Shown: in pieces, positions 26,469 through 39,772 of the stretch
How positions within the stretch are numbered: the first letter of the stretch is position 1
How the letters are laid out: every line of letters begins with the position of its first letter
DNA from: Pardosa pseudoannulata
Taxonomy: Eukaryota > Arthropoda > Arachnida > Araneae > Lycosidae
NCBI GenBank assembly: GCA_032207245.1
Contig: CM063510.1
Coordinates: forward strand, 43,304,556-43,368,555
Reading direction: 5' to 3'
DNA: 64,000 bases
Notes under the pieces: model-generated
What the model saw: the letters and a program-made list of their open reading frames with translations, nothing else
The model's database searches: none
What the model was told of the DNA's origin: nothing
Position numbers and translations under genes: made by a program

Positions 26469-27081
26469 CCCCTTCCAGGTTCATTTTATTTCGGGATTAT
26501 GGGTCAAAAAATGTTAATTTTTTATGCTTATTTTTATACATACATATCTTTTTAAACATAATAGCATCATTCACATACAAAATTTCCTAAACATTAATGT
26601 AAAAAAATCAATTTAATAAATGAGTAATTTACATGTATAGTAGACTTTCTGTACGGCAGAAATCATTTGAATTTGGAGTCAATTCACACTAACTATAAAT
26701 ATAAAGCTTAAAACACTTAGCTTTTATCTTGAATTAAATTTTATTTATATCCTATGCATTTACATAAATGATTATGAAATTATTAATCAAAGTTTGGTCG
26801 TGTATGAAACAATCAAAAACACGGTACTGCACAGAGTCCAGCATCGCAATCTGGACAGAAGATCATTGTTTCTCTCTTTACCTTCTTTTCTCTAATGTCT
26901 CTATTTGAGCAGCAAATAATCTAGTAGCCAGAAAAGTAAACAAAATCATTCGAAACAATAAAAAGCCCATGTGAAATAATTCGGGAAAGAATGATTGCAC
27001 AGTGCCCGAGCTACACTCGGGATGAGCCAGGATGGTATATTTCGCCTGCCCGAGTTCTGCTCGGGAAAAACCGGGAAGGGA
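26469..27081 (-). mobile_element. piggyBac-derived element with C-terminal domain scrap
   Basis: TTAA at 26465-26468 and 27082-27085 flank 613 bp. The ends are inverted repeats: left CCCCTTCCAGGTT, right (reverse complement) TCCCTTCCCGGTT. CCCTT-type ends and the TTAA target are classic for piggyBac. On the minus strand, about 26915 down to 26793, a frame reads (C)CSNRDIREKK, then ETMIFCPDCDAGLCAVPCF, one stop, LFHT. The pattern CPxCxAGLCxxPCFxxxHT is the cysteine-rich C-terminal domain of piggyBac transposases, which binds DNA ends. Two short GC hairpins (CCCGAG...CTCGGG, 27007-27067) lie near the right end. The catalytic core is deleted. Confidence 0.88.
26793..26915 (-). pseudogene. piggyBac transposase C-terminal cysteine-rich domain remnant
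   Basis: The reading frame contains ETMIFCPDCDAGLCAVPCF followed by a stop and LFHT, which matches the spacing of zinc-binding Cys/His residues in the family's C-terminal domain. The stop shows it is not functional as a protein. Confidence 0.82.
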
Positions 27082-27484
27082 TTAATAATTTTACTGAATT
27101 TTAATTTAACTTTTATTTCTTATTTTTATGTTTCATTCTTATTTTTATGTTTAATTTCTTTTTAATTGCTCTTAAGATTAAATTATTTGCCCTTAAAATT
27201 TAATTACTAATAACAAGAGTTAAGGATAACAAAAACTGAAGTTAAGTTTTATTTATTTATTTATTTTTATATTTTATGTTTTTCATTAAGTTTTGATCAC
27301 TCAGTTCACAATAGTCAACGTAATACCCACTACCTCTAATGATCATTACAGGTGATATAGGGCCTTCGACTCATCGTCGTCCCAAAAGCTCCAGTGCCAG
27401 TGGCTACAGGAGTTATATATGTAATTGCTGTATTTAGAACTTTTGCGCGATTTGTTTTTGAGTTATAAGCATTTCATTTGCTTC

Positions 27485-28480
27485 CAGAAGATGAATGAAA
27501 GGTTCTGATCGCTGTCGGGTTGTCAGACGCATTGAAGCATGACAGTCTATCACAGATGTTGCTCGTTTATTCGGCGTTCATATTTCCACCAGGTCACGAT
27601 TACGAAAACAATTCAAAATCCGCCAAACAGTTGTACGAAGACCTGTAGATGGTCATCCAAAGGTTGCGACTTTTCGGAAGATTATTGCTGTTGCAGCCAA
27701 GTAGAATTAAAAATCGATATCCCCATGTGTGACATCTTCGTTTGCAGCGGCGATTAATAATACGATATCTACCACTACTGTTCGTCGAGGACTGATATTT
27801 GAATGGCCTGTACGCCCTGGTACTACGAGTATGTGTTCTTTCATTCATCCATTTTAGAGGGCCATGATTAAATAGTGTACACCAGCAAGTGAATTAAATT
27901 GTGTCTGATTGGGGAAATATTATGTTCACATATAAGTCTAGATTTGCCTTGCAACCCAATGATAAGTATATAAACGTCTGGAGGGAACAAGCAATCACGG
28001 AATCAGCCCAAAAACATAACCGAACGCCACGCATTCTGCAGTGAAATAATCATGGTTTAGGCTGAGATTTCATTGGGCTATCACTCCAATCTGCACATAT
28101 ACAGGCTTGTTTCTGTGACAGCTGTCCATTGTCTATGTTCAGTTCTAGACTCCATGTAACTGTACGCTGCTATAATTAGTCTTTCGTTTCAACGAATGAT
28201 AATATTGCTTTAGTGGATGTCCCCATGGAGCTGCCGTTGACGACTTTCTACAGAGTGAGGAATTATGCGTACGGAGTGGCTGGCTTACTAGCTGGCCACT
28301 CCTTAACCCAATTTAAATCCTTTCTGATGCCCTTAGCCGAGCTGTTTGGACATATTTCCCATCTCCAGCATCTCTCAGAGATTTAAAATCTGCCCTGAAG
28401 ATGGAATGGCAATTACTGACCATTAAAATGACAAACCAAAGTAAAGTGATATATTCCAATATTTTTTTATTAATATACCA
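27485..28480 (+). pseudogene. Degenerate Tc1-like transposase
   Basis: Conceptual translation in shifting frames follows the Tc1 transposase order. A helix-turn-helix segment (DVARLFGVHISTRSRLRKQF, about 27555-27615) leads into TVVRRPVDGHPKVATF (about 27628-27675) and a second DNA-binding part ending TTTVRRGLIF (about 27773-27802). The DDE core follows: FTYKSRFALQPND where the family has DESRF (about 27923-27962), VWREQ (27978-27992), a degraded GG/WGG region, and a final part recalling DFLQSEELCVRSGW (about 28240-28280). Multiple stops and frameshifts, and loss of the first catalytic Asp, make it clearly dead. Inverted ends were not located. Confidence 0.85.
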
Positions 28481-28750
28481 TTTCGTTAAAAAATAGTTTT
28501 GCTTCCACGTCACTTTTCTTAAGCATTATACTGCTTCATGTTGTTTATATTTTATGTTTAATCAGTCTCAAATAATAGGCCCTTTGCTTCTCATTGAGCA
28601 CTATTTATTTATTGGTTCCTTTGTTGCTACGTCTGTGCTAAGAATCGGGTCCCGTAGGATATAAAGTTTAAAAACTACTGATCTGGAAGACAGAAGATTA
28701 TGCATTTTTCCATTTTTTTTCTTTTAAAAGGTTTTTATGCTTTAGAGGTT
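28481..28750. other. AT-rich spacer
   Basis: Nothing recognised. Confidence 0.5.
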
Positions 28751-29560
<810 letters not shown>

Positions 29561-29716
29561 TAATATTTTTCCATTTCAATTAGAATATTTCAAAATAATA
29601 AAAATGCACAACTGGTTAAAATGAAATTTTCTTCTACACAGGATAATTCTTCAAATATATATTTATAAAAACTAGATTTGTATATCAAAATGAAAGCAAA
29701 TATCTTTTGTAGTCTG

Positions 29717-30247
29717 TGTAATATCACACTGTTCTGGAGCGCTATACTTGAGTGTGACCTGCCAGCCTACTTTACTGGGTCAGGTATGTTCGTAGACTGT
29801 CGCTGAGATGCATAACCCAAAATAAGGCTCAAAAGGCTAAGACGGACAACACACATTTATTTACAACATTTATGAAACATTAGAGTAAAACAAAATAACA
29901 TCCTGCTAAGTCTCAGAGCGTGTCTAAAACCAAAAAGGATTAACTGAGCATTTTCATATCCAAAATTTAATTATCTCGCTGCAAACGGAGAGATGACTCC
30001 CAGAGACAGGCCCGAATCCTATTGCCATCTCTTGCACATCTTCTCCCCCTCTTTCGGTGGGGGGATGGCTTCTGGAAACTTGAGCCCAAGAGCCTTATCA
30101 GCCCCCTTTTGCCGGCCGGCTTCTTATTTCCCCGAAGGAACACCGGGTGGAAGGGGTCAAGGGTGGAGATTTTTCAGATATCATGGACACACATACGTGG
30201 AACACAAGTACGAAGAAAACACAAGTTGTGGGTGCAAATTCCTTACA
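29717..30247 (-). mobile_element. Solo LTR with near-perfect target duplication
   Basis: On the minus strand it starts TGTAAGGAATTTGC and ends GTGATATTACA. It is flanked on the plus strand by GTCTG (29712-29716) and GTCTA (30248-30252), a 5-bp target duplication with one change. A poly(A) signal (AATAAA on the minus strand, 29856-29861) sits towards the 3' end, giving minus orientation. The interior is markedly GC-rich (29990-30180), which produces spurious open frames of 103 and 77 codons on the plus strand. No internal retrotransposon region is attached. Family unknown. Confidence 0.8.
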
Positions 30248-30252
30248 GTCTA

Positions 30253-31969
30253 TAAATATGAGAGCTTTAAACTATCTGATATTTTAAAATTGAAAAAAAA
30301 TTGAAAACAAGGCAGATTTTAAAAAATCATGATGTTAAATAAATATGCCGTTTTTATTAGCATGATTGGGATTCACGGAATAAAAACGATTATTAGATTC
30401 TATTCGAAATAAAATTAGTTTCCATATTACATAATTGGATTTCTTGTTCCTCCAATCTCTGTATATATTCCATGTTTTTTATGAAACGTGTTGCTTTATA
30501 CAGCAAAACTAAGTATTTTTTAAAGTAAAAACTGCTTTAGAAAGCAAATATTTTAAACAGAGTACAACAATATCTTATATTGAAAAGAAAATAGGCCGTT
30601 ATATTTTAAACTTTTCATTTCGACTGTCAACTAAATAAAAAAAAGCTAAATTCGAACAAAAATAAGCAAAGTGTAATTATCTTTTCGTAATTAAATATCT
30701 ATAAATAGTGTGCAGTATGGAAAAGTAAACGAAATATTCAAATTCTAGTAATTTTCTTCTAAAATTTTCAATTTCCAGACGTATATTTTATTATGTTCTC
30801 ATTTGTTTAGGTTCATTATTTTAAGTTTCACGGAGAAATAAAAAAGCATCCTTTCTCCTCCTGTTATACTTTTTCTACTTCCTAAGCAGTTGTCATAATT
30901 TCTGCTTTTTGCAATTTGAACAACAATTTGTTATTCTAAAATTAATAAAAGAAAATATCTGGTTCTTAAATTGCTTGGAGGAAATTCTATAGAGAATAAT
31001 AATAACTTCATTTTTGTAAAAGTATTTTGAATGAGATTGTCTGATTTTTTTAGGGTTTTCGTATGTTAATTAAGGCCCTGAGATTACGCACGTCACGGCT
31101 AGAAGCAATATATTTGTTATCGCTAAAATGATTTCTACTGGGGATTTGAAGAAAACGGAAAGTTTTTAATTGCGTTTTCTTTTGAAAGAAGGCAATTACT
31201 TTCATGTAAATAATTTGTTATATGTCATTAAATAGTTTCAAATACAGACCTGTAGTTGTTGACTGAATTTTAATAAAGTATTACATCCGACAAATAGACT
31301 CAAACATTTCTTTAACTTTTGATGTGGACACTAGCAATATGTTACATCATTTATTGCCTTCGCTTCTATCTTTGGTGTTAAGATGAGGCCGACAATGTGT
31401 CTAGGCCAGCCGCAGGTATAAGTGGAATACACGTAAAAAAATACAAACTTGAAAAAAAAACGAATTCTTCCTGCTGAATTTTGTTTATTTGAATTTCAAT
31501 AAAGATGTAAATAGGATATAAAAGGATTTTTAGGCTATGATGCCAAAGGGACCGCACTCGGTCGAGATATGCCTCATGGAGTCTTGATGAAAAAAAGAAA
31601 TGGTACTGTCGCAGAAGATTCTAAGCTCCACACTCCTTCTCCCTTGCTCTCTCTCCGAGGGGGTCTGCAGACCTCTCAATAAAGTTCGTTGGGCATTGTT
31701 GCCTTGGCCGAAGCGGGCTACTCCACTGTTAGCAACGTCTCTTGACTAATGGGGTCGAAGGAAGGGCACTTACTTCGCTTTCGCCTCTAGGTCAGTTTCG
31801 AGCAGGCATTGCTGAATTGTAACTCTTGATTGCAGGCTACGAATGGAGAGGTTAACTGTTTTATTTTACTCTAAATAACCCTGGCTGGACAATACGGACT
31901 TATATGTCTTAACCCCCGTGCGTGAGGAAGTGAGATCGCCGGAGTATTTGTCTTCTTAATTATCAAGTT
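30253..31969. other. Spacer with an unassigned GC-richer block
   Basis: 31500-31960 is GC-richer, with a TATA-like TATAAAAGG near 31518 and AATAAA near 31679, which could be a worn LTR. No termini could be defined. The rest is AT-rich and featureless. Confidence 0.4.
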
Positions 31970-32145
31970 TGAATTTGGAGCGATAATGTTTACTTTTTTG
32001 CAGCACGAAGGCTAATGAGACCTAGACCTACATCTTAAAACCGATTCCAAATGGTTACTACGTCAATACCGCGGTAGAATTCAAATCCATGAATTATAGA
32101 ACTGAACATCAGCGCCCTAACCATTCGACCATTCTTCTTCCTCAA
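31970..32145 (-). mobile_element. Degenerate tRNA-derived SINE
   Basis: It matches the other SINE copies over the body (GGCTAATGAGACC, GATTCCAAATGG) and the head (CCCTAACCATTCGACCAT, read on plus), but the B box is mutated and no target duplication is visible. An old copy. Confidence 0.75.
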
Positions 32146-32257
32146 TCGGCAAGAGATTACAGCAAAGGAAGGACATATAAAAAGCGATCCACGTAATCAG
32201 AGTCCATTTGCATAATTTATTTAGCGGTTCTGGGTGCCATCTTACTTGACCAAAGAC

Positions 32258-33035
32258 TTTAGTACTGTAGAAGTAATTAAAGAGCTCACATTAGTAGATT
32301 GTCGATATCTTTATGTAGACTGATTGATACAATATTATAAATAAACCTGGAGTTATATATAACATTTAAGTTAAATTTTTAAATAAATTATCAATGGTAA
32401 GTGTGAAAGGTTCATATCTTTTGCTTTAGTACTGCAGAAGTAATAAAAGAGCTAAAATTACGTAGACTGTCCATATCTTTATGTAGACTGATTGACACAA
32501 TATTATAAATAAACCTGGGGTTATATATAATATTTAAGTTAAATTTTTAAATAAATTATCATCAATGATAAGTGTCAACGGTTCATATCTTGTGCTTTAG
32601 TACTGCAGAAGTAATTAAAGAGCTAACATTACGTAGACTGGCCATACCTTTATGTAGACTGATTGACACAATATTATAAATAGACCTGGAGTTATATATA
32701 ATATTTAAGTTAAATGTTTAAATAAATTATCATGAATGGCAAATGTCAAGAGTTCATACCTTGTACTTTAGTACTGGAGAAGTAATTAAAGAGCTCACAT
32801 TAAGTAGACTGTCCATACCTTTATGTAGACTGATTGACACAATATTATAAACACGCCTGTGGAGTTACTTATATATTTAAGTTAATTTTTTCAAATAAAT
32901 TATGATCAATGGTAAGTATGAACGGTTCATATCTTGTGCTTAGATACTGCAGAAAAAATTAAAGAGCTAACAATACGTAGACTGTCCATATCTTAATGTA
33001 GACCGATTGATACAATATTATAAATAGACCTGGAG

Positions 33036-33073
<38 letters not shown>

Positions 33074-33130
33074 TAAGTTAAATTCTTAAATAAATTATAA
33101 TCAGTGGTAAGTGTCAACGGTTCATATTTT
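32258..33130. repeat. Tandem array, five units of ~170 bp
   Basis: Units start near 32258, 32425, 32596, 32767 and 32939 (spacing 167-172 bp). Each begins TTTAGTACTGCAGAAGTAAT or a close variant, includes TATGTAGACTGATTGACAC and ends GGTTCATATCTTGTGC. Units 1-4 have TTATATATAA or shorter at one site; unit 5 has ~32 bp of TA there (33037-33068). No coding potential. Confidence 0.92.
33037..33068. repeat. (TA)n tract in unit 5 of the array
   Basis: The expansion is confined to the last unit of the 170-bp array. Confidence 0.95.
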
Positions 33131-33959
33131 GTGTGTATTCTATTTGAGTTACAATATTTCTTCATGTGTTCTAGTCCTTTCCTTCACGTGTACTGTATTA
33201 AGCGACGACGTATTTATTCTTTTATTAATCTCTCACACAACATAGCATAATAGACGCAGCATGGTTTACTTGCATGTAAATTAGACACATTTTAGAAAAA
33301 AAAGAATTTTATGATATGTTATCAAAAAGAACTATGATTTGCATTTAAGTTTTATTATTCAAGTTATCTGTACTTTTTGACTACAGTTCAAGTAGTGTTA
33401 TCTGGGGCGGTCTAAAAAGAAGATATGCGTTACATTGAGAATTTGTTTCGTTTTATAGATATGATATTTTGTTATAAATAACAATTTTTTTGCAAATATA
33501 TCCTTTACAAATAATAATAAGTAATAAAAAAACTAAAATTCAAAATTTATCTTTGAGTACAACAATTTATTTTTGATTTTTTAAATGAAATTGCAAATTG
33601 TTAGTCGGATATGTTGATAACTTTTTGTTGTATTGTTATATACTCGCAACGTTAATATCTGCTATGTTGATATATCTCATTATATGTGCGAATCACAAAA
33701 ACAAAGGAGGTGCACAGATACATGTTAAATAGTCTTACATGCAAAATTTCAATATTTTGTGAATAATTGTTCTAATTATTCACGTTATATACGTTAAAAT
33801 AAAATCTTTCGTTGTATAGATTGCAACATATAATCCAGAAGAAATATGTACAAATAAATGTCACAACACTCCTAAATATTAAATTTATGAAAATTAAATC
33901 TTATGATGTACTCCCATTTCATAATGAGTGGTGTAATCATATGAATATTTTTTCTATTT
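33131..33959. other. AT-rich spacer
   Basis: Nothing recognised. Confidence 0.5.
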
Positions 33960-34096
33960 TAGTTTGGATCACTGAGGTGCACTAATTTTGCTACAACACG
34001 GCTAATGAGACCGTTACCAATTCAATTTCGCAAGGCTATCGGTATACTTTCTGGTACCGAAGAGCAGTGTCCGACTCATTCAGTCATCGTTCAGCC
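33960..34096 (-). mobile_element. Truncated, decayed SINE copy
   Basis: It shares GCTAATGAGACC, TGGTACCGAAGA and CAGTCATCGTTCAGCC with the neighbouring intact SINE, but has lost much of the middle. The next SINE was inserted into its head region. Confidence 0.65.
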
Positions 34097-34101
34097 ATTT
34101 G

Positions 34102-34286
34102 GTTTGGTTTTGGTTTGGTTTGGAGTTCTACGGTCTACTTTTTGCAGCACGAGGGCTAATGAGACAGGGACCTACAGCTTAATGCCGATTCCGAACCGCT
34201 ACAAACATCCATGCCACTGTGGGATTTGAACTCACGAACTCTGGTACCGAAGACCAGCACCCTATCCAATCGGCCATCGTTCTGCC
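34102..34286 (-). mobile_element. tRNA-derived SINE inserted into an older SINE
   Basis: Head at the right end (GATGGCCGATTGG, A-box region) and tail GGTTTGGTTTTGG on the left as read on plus. The target duplication GTTCAGCCAT (34089-34098 and 34287-34296) is itself SINE-head sequence, so the insertion hit the older copy at 33960-34096. The B-box region (minus strand GAGTTCAAATCCC) is mutated. Confidence 0.88.
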
Positions 34287-34299
34287 GTTCAGCCATGTG

Positions 34300-36149
34300 A
34301 ATAAGGCATCTGTATAACTTGAATATGAAATGATTGTTCAGTATACATGAGTATAAAAATATTTATAATTATAGATTTTTTTAATCATGAATACTTCCTT
34401 TTTTTACTATACCAAAATTCTTTTAGGCTTCAAAAGAATATCGAAGTAAATTTTACCTGAGAATGTATAATCAACAATTTACTTCGTAACATTATTAAAC
34501 AGGCTTTTTTTATCTACGTTTTCTTAGAATCTCAGATGTTCTCCTGTTTTTCATAAAAGCACGAAATTCTAGGTATTTTCATAAAAAATATGAGAACAAT
34601 TTTGAAAAAATCCGAATACCGTTAACATAAAAAAAGTTTTGATTTTTTGCTGTAAACAGCTCTATAAAAAATACATTATTCAATTAACAAGTTTTCCTGC
34701 ATACCAGATTTTCTTTCTCTAGAGACTTTTTGTTGTAGCAATCAAAACAATTTTATCATCCTTGTATTCAGTTCACTCCTAGTGAATTAAATTTTTCTAC
34801 TTTGGCAGAAAAAGAAGCAATAACCCTTGCGTTAAGAGGAAAAGAATTAAATTTTCTCGTACATTTAGAGAAATCCATTTGCCTATCGAAGTGAATTATC
34901 ACTTTAATATTATTAACAGACAAATTTTAAATTACTTTTTAGGTATAAAACAAATTGAACATTATGGAAATGTTGTGCTCCATATAAGAAGAAAATTTGG
35001 CATTTTCTCTATTCTCTGGAATTAGGATTTTAATCTTATTATTTACGCCAAAAAAATTTAAAATATATCTTCAATATTAGAAATGTAATTTCGTATAGTA
35101 TTTTATTTTAAAGAGTTTTTTTACTAATAAAATCCTTTAATTTTTTCTCTAAGATTGATTCTTTTTAAATTGTATGAAATAGAATTTTTAAAAAAATATT
35201 TGTACTGAATATACAAGTGGTAAATTTTTTATACAGTTTTCATAACGTTGAAAATAAAAATTTGAAATGACATAGTAATTATTACCTTGTAATATTTTTA
35301 TATGTAAATATATACAAGAACGATATTTTTCATTCTACACTGCTGTATTTTGCCCAAGGCTAAAGAAGTAACAGCTATTTAGCCATCTTAGTTACAACAG
35401 TGGTTTTGTACAGTACGCAAGATAATGTAAAGCCTACTGAATTCACACCATCTCTATATATTCATAGTAGATTAAATAGCAATATGTAATGAATATAACG
35501 AAACAATTCAATGTGTTGCAATTTTCTACTTTCAAGTCTGTAAATATTGAAAGATAGTTAAATATTAAGTACTTCTTAATTGACATGCATTTAATGATAA
35601 ATTTATATCTGTCTATGTGCATGTTACAACTCGAGTAAGAACACACGCTATCTATCTTGGGCTCTCTGCCAAAGCTATTCTACTTAGCCGTGCCGTTACT
35701 CTTCTCCGATCCAATTTTCTAGCTGTCAACAGATATAATAAAACGTAACGGTTATTAACGCTGTAGAGCATAAAGGAAAACATTAACCTTGAAAAATAAA
35801 TAGTTGATATCCTGTATTTAGTAATACTACAACATTAATTTCTGATCTCCGTTTTGAATGCAATTCGCACTTTACACTGCGGTTCTCTGACCTCCGTTTT
35901 GAATGCAATTCGCACTTTACACTGCGGTTCAAGAGCTAATATTTATATAAATATCAATTATGTAAACGAGTCCATAAGAAATTGGTGTGAATCGTAGCGA
36001 ATACAATACAGTTATATTAGAAGAAAACAATGCACAAAACAATTATTCATCTTTAGTATTCAAAGAAAAAGGCATACAGGAACAGTTTATACTTTAAAAG
36101 AAATTTAAAAAAAAAGGTGATTTAGTAGTTAATAAAGTGTGTAGACACT
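34300..36149. other. AT-rich spacer with a 45-bp tandem duplication
   Basis: Two 45-bp units (35841-35885 and 35886-35930), differing by one base, begin TCTGATCTCCGTTTTGAATG. Nothing else was recognised. Confidence 0.7.
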
Positions 36150-37060
36150 TCTGGCAACTAAGCATGCAGTACAACAATTTCCAATATTTTGTAGGAGATT
36201 TTTGACGAGTTGGGTCTAAAATAATTCCAAGCGTTATGGAAAACTCGTTTCAGCTTTAGAGTGGATTTTATTGGTTGGAACGAGCTGCAAGTTGTCTCCC
36301 GAGCATGTGTCTAACATTTTCAATAGGATTAAGATCAGGAATGTAAGAAGATAGATATATTCACTTTCAAGGAAGTCGCGTAGCAGGTATGCAGGTAACA
36401 AGGCATGCTATCTTCCACGCATATGAATACAGGATCGATAGTACGGACCAAAACAAGCGAACATAATCTTCAAGTACCTCCTCTTCGTACCTTGTAGCAT
36501 TAAGAAATCCAGGTTCAAATATGTAGAGGTATGTACGGTCATCCAGCATAATAACTGGCAATACCCTAACTAACCCTACAAACTTTTCATGATGTTCCTT
36601 GCATGTATTCCAAGTGTTCAACATTCTGATTATATCGTTATTTCGTTTTGAGATTAAAACGGGACTCTTTACTGAGTATCACATTGGCCCACTGTGCCAT
36701 ACTCCCTTGCTAATGTTCCAAACTCCAATTTACGAGCACGTGTATTTGGAAGAATCAGAAGAATTCAACAGCTGTTAGGCTGTCATACAGACCAACACCA
36801 TTGATTTAACACAATTGAGGTAAACGCCTCGAAACTCGTATTCTTGTGATGGCTGTGGGCTTTGAACCCAGTTTCCTGGCACATTTGTGCGGTAAGACCG
36901 ATATCAGGGAGTTATTGCCTAAATCGGGTTTGATGACCTGTTGTTATTCTCTGTCGACCTTGTACTGATCGTTGGGTAACATCTCCCTTATTAGGAAATC
37001 ACTACCAGAGTTTTTCACCATTTTAATCTTTCATCATTTTAGTCTTTCTTCATTTTAATC
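36150..37060 (-). pseudogene. Degenerate Tc1-like transposase (second family)
   Basis: Minus-strand translation contains, in order, a worn N-terminal part (RQRITTGHQ, near 36950), a central part with LYIFEPGFLNATRYEEEVLE (within 36367-36624), and PDLNPIENVRHMLGRQLAA (about 36280-36339). PDLNPIE is the signature near the last catalytic residue of Tc1-type DDE transposases, and FEPGxxxATRYxxEVL precedes it in this branch. The block between them, where the second catalytic Asp should lie (MDDNARPH in the family), reads SYAWKIACLVTC and is mutated. Stops and frameshifts occur throughout. It differs from the plus-strand Tc1 relic at 27.5 kb. Confidence 0.83.
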
Positions 37061-38029
37061 AATCTGGAAGCTCGCTCTATTATGCTCTTCTAAAATGAGA
37101 TACTTCAGTTTTAAATCCATATTTCGGCATTTTAATGATTGTTCCTTTCAGAAACATGTACAAGTCGCATCTTTGTGCCCTCATTTACTGTTTTTGACTC
37201 TGGAACTCAACAAACTTATGAAATTATTGAAATCTTTATAAAAATTTAAATTTTTAAATATTTTCTTTTAAATATATTTCTCGAAAAATATTCCTAATCA
37301 TCTCGAAAAATATTTCTAATCAGAATATAATTTCAATATATTCCCAAAATATTATAATCTTAAACTAGACATTTTTACGGGTCTTCTAAATTTTATAATC
37401 TTTTGACTTATATTTCCATAGAATTTAAATTGAATAAAGTCATATTCAAATACAATTGTAATATTATTGTTACTTTTAGTATTCTAATTGCTATTCCTAT
37501 TTATGTACTTTTAACGCTAATAATAGTGTTAGAAATAAAAATTAGTTAAAAGAAAATTACTTTGGAAATGTGAGCAGTGTTTTAAGAATTATACAACTAT
37601 TAGTAAATTTTTACTTCCATTTTACATGTTATAAATGTTATTTTAAAATCCGCCTTTAATTTACCTAAAAGTTTTTAATTCCATTCTTAAAATTGTTTAA
37701 AATGTATTATAGTCAGTTTTATTCGTTTCTGTTCTTTCAAACATCATTATGTGAAATTAAAAAAAAATATAATCCTTCATTACTGTTTTAATATTTTAAT
37801 TATCACTCCTTACTGTTTTAATACTTTAATTACCATTCATATGGTAAATATAATGACTTTAAATTGTATTTTTAAATGTAATTATAATATCTTACATGTT
37901 TATAAGTTAATATATCCTATGATTCCGTGATCTGTTTCTGTCATAATTTAATTAAGCGATTCTTTAAAAGGAATTTTTTATTAATGGCGTACCCCTGCTC
38001 TAACTCGAGATGATGAATGTTGTAACTGT
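37061..38029. other. AT-rich spacer with short direct repeats
   Basis: Small direct duplications are present: CTCGAAAAATATTYCTAATC near 37279-37322 and TACTGTTTTAATAYTTTAAT near 37781-37830. No gene. Confidence 0.55.
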
Positions 38030-38247
38030 AGGGATCACCACGTATATATATCCATTATCAGAAGGATTTGTATGGTGCAGTCAAAATAACATTACTCACT
38101 TCAGGCGTACGTATTTTATTTAAGAAACAATAAATAAACATCATCACCCTCGATACAACCGAGCTCTCGGGCTACTGGCACGCTGACTCTTATGTAGTCA
38201 GGCAGCATACAAGATAATTTGCATATTTACAATGGTGTGCTGCCACA
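38030..38247 (-). mobile_element. Short Gypsy-type LTR remnant with adjacent internal sequence
   Basis: On the minus strand it starts TGTGGCAGCACACC, carries CATAAGAGTCAGCGTG (promoter or initiator-like), AATAAA within CTTAAATAAAATACG, and runs into TGGTGATCCC (38031-38042). TGGTGAYCCC just after a short LTR is, from memory, the usual primer-site region of many arthropod Gypsy elements. About 200 bp of LTR appears to be kept, then the element is cut off. Exact ends are uncertain. Confidence 0.5.
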
Positions 38248-39758
38248 AATACTACAATAATCAAACTGTACAAACGTGAATAAATATCAATTTATATTAC
38301 AAAATGTCAGGATACATTACATAAAATACTTTATAAAGAATAAAAATATAAAAGACATTGATATGCGACGTATGACGTCAATCGTAACCAAAATTGCGTA
38401 ATCACCACAGCTTAATTACATTTCAGTTACAATAACTGCAGTGTAAATTTTACTGAGATATATGATGATCGCCTTAAAGTTTGATTAATATAGACAATAT
38501 CAGATACTTCATATTCATCGCTTGAAAATTGGATGACTTTTATTTTAGATGGAGAACGGTCATTCTTTAAAACCGAGTGACAAAATGATGTATCAAATGG
38601 AATGACATCCATTTTCAAATACTTTATGACATTATAATTTTCAGAATATTATTCAAATTTCCAGATTTTACTTTAGAAACGGAAAAGCTTTGTGATATCC
38701 GTAAATATATTTTTAACCTCGCATTTTGTCTAGTTATTTATAAAAATGGTTTTAAGGCAAAAAGTTCTGAATCACTATAATTTACAACGTACTGATTAAT
38801 TTTGTAGAAAGACGTTTTGCCAAGTAATCTAATTAAACGTAGAGATTACTTATATCTGGTAGTCTCGTGCAGAATCAGTGAAGGTCAAGCTGCGTTTAAA
38901 ATTTGTCCTAATCTTTTCTTTAAGTTCTTAGGCGCTCGATTCATTGGAATGATTAACCCCTTGGCCTACAATGTTGTCTAGGAGATGTTATTTATAGAGC
39001 TAAAGTAGACTTTGACGTCTCCAAGGAGTCAAGAACTATCTCCGGCAGAAGTCGTAATTAAATTATTTAATTATTTAACTCTAAATTGATTCTGTTTTGA
39101 TTAGAATGTTCAAGATGTTATCTGTCCTTAAAAAATAATATAAGATATGAAACAACATAGATATGTAAGAAATGTCAGTTCTTATACCTACTTAGAATCG
39201 TTTCTTATTTTACAGATATACTAATTTATATAATATTATTCCTTAATTATTGTCAGTTATCATCATCATATATGAACCTCAGTAAATGTTACATAACAAG
39301 ACAAATTACAAAATAAAAAGGTTATGTGTTTATGTTTATATAACTTTTGGATGAATCTGAATTTAATAGTATATTTACTGGACCATCTTATTTGTATGTC
39401 AAAGAATTAGAGAGTGACATGTTATGAAGACAGGTATAAAGAATAGATAATAAATTGATTATAAAGAACCATTGATGATTCATTTTCCCTTCACATGCAG
39501 GTTATTAACCTGAGTTATATAAGCAGTGTTAGATTTCATTTGTTTAACGTTGCAATTTTTTGTTTTTACTTATAAATTTTAAAGTCTAGAACCCTAGCCT
39601 CAGGGTCTCAGTAGAGACAAAAAAACTGTAAATTGTTCACTCTGCCAAATGTTAAAATTTTAAAAAATATTATTAAAAGAGTAAATTGTTGATAGGCACA
39701 ATTTAATTTTGAAAAATTCTTCTATATTTGCTCCATTTGTTATCAAAGAAAGTAAGAT
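38248..39758. other. AT-rich spacer
   Basis: Nothing recognised. Confidence 0.5.
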
Positions 39759-39772
39759 TCTTAAAGCAATAG

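Noticed and set aside
29993..30304. 103-codon plus-strand open frame
   Set aside because: It lies inside a minus-strand solo LTR and runs past its boundary.
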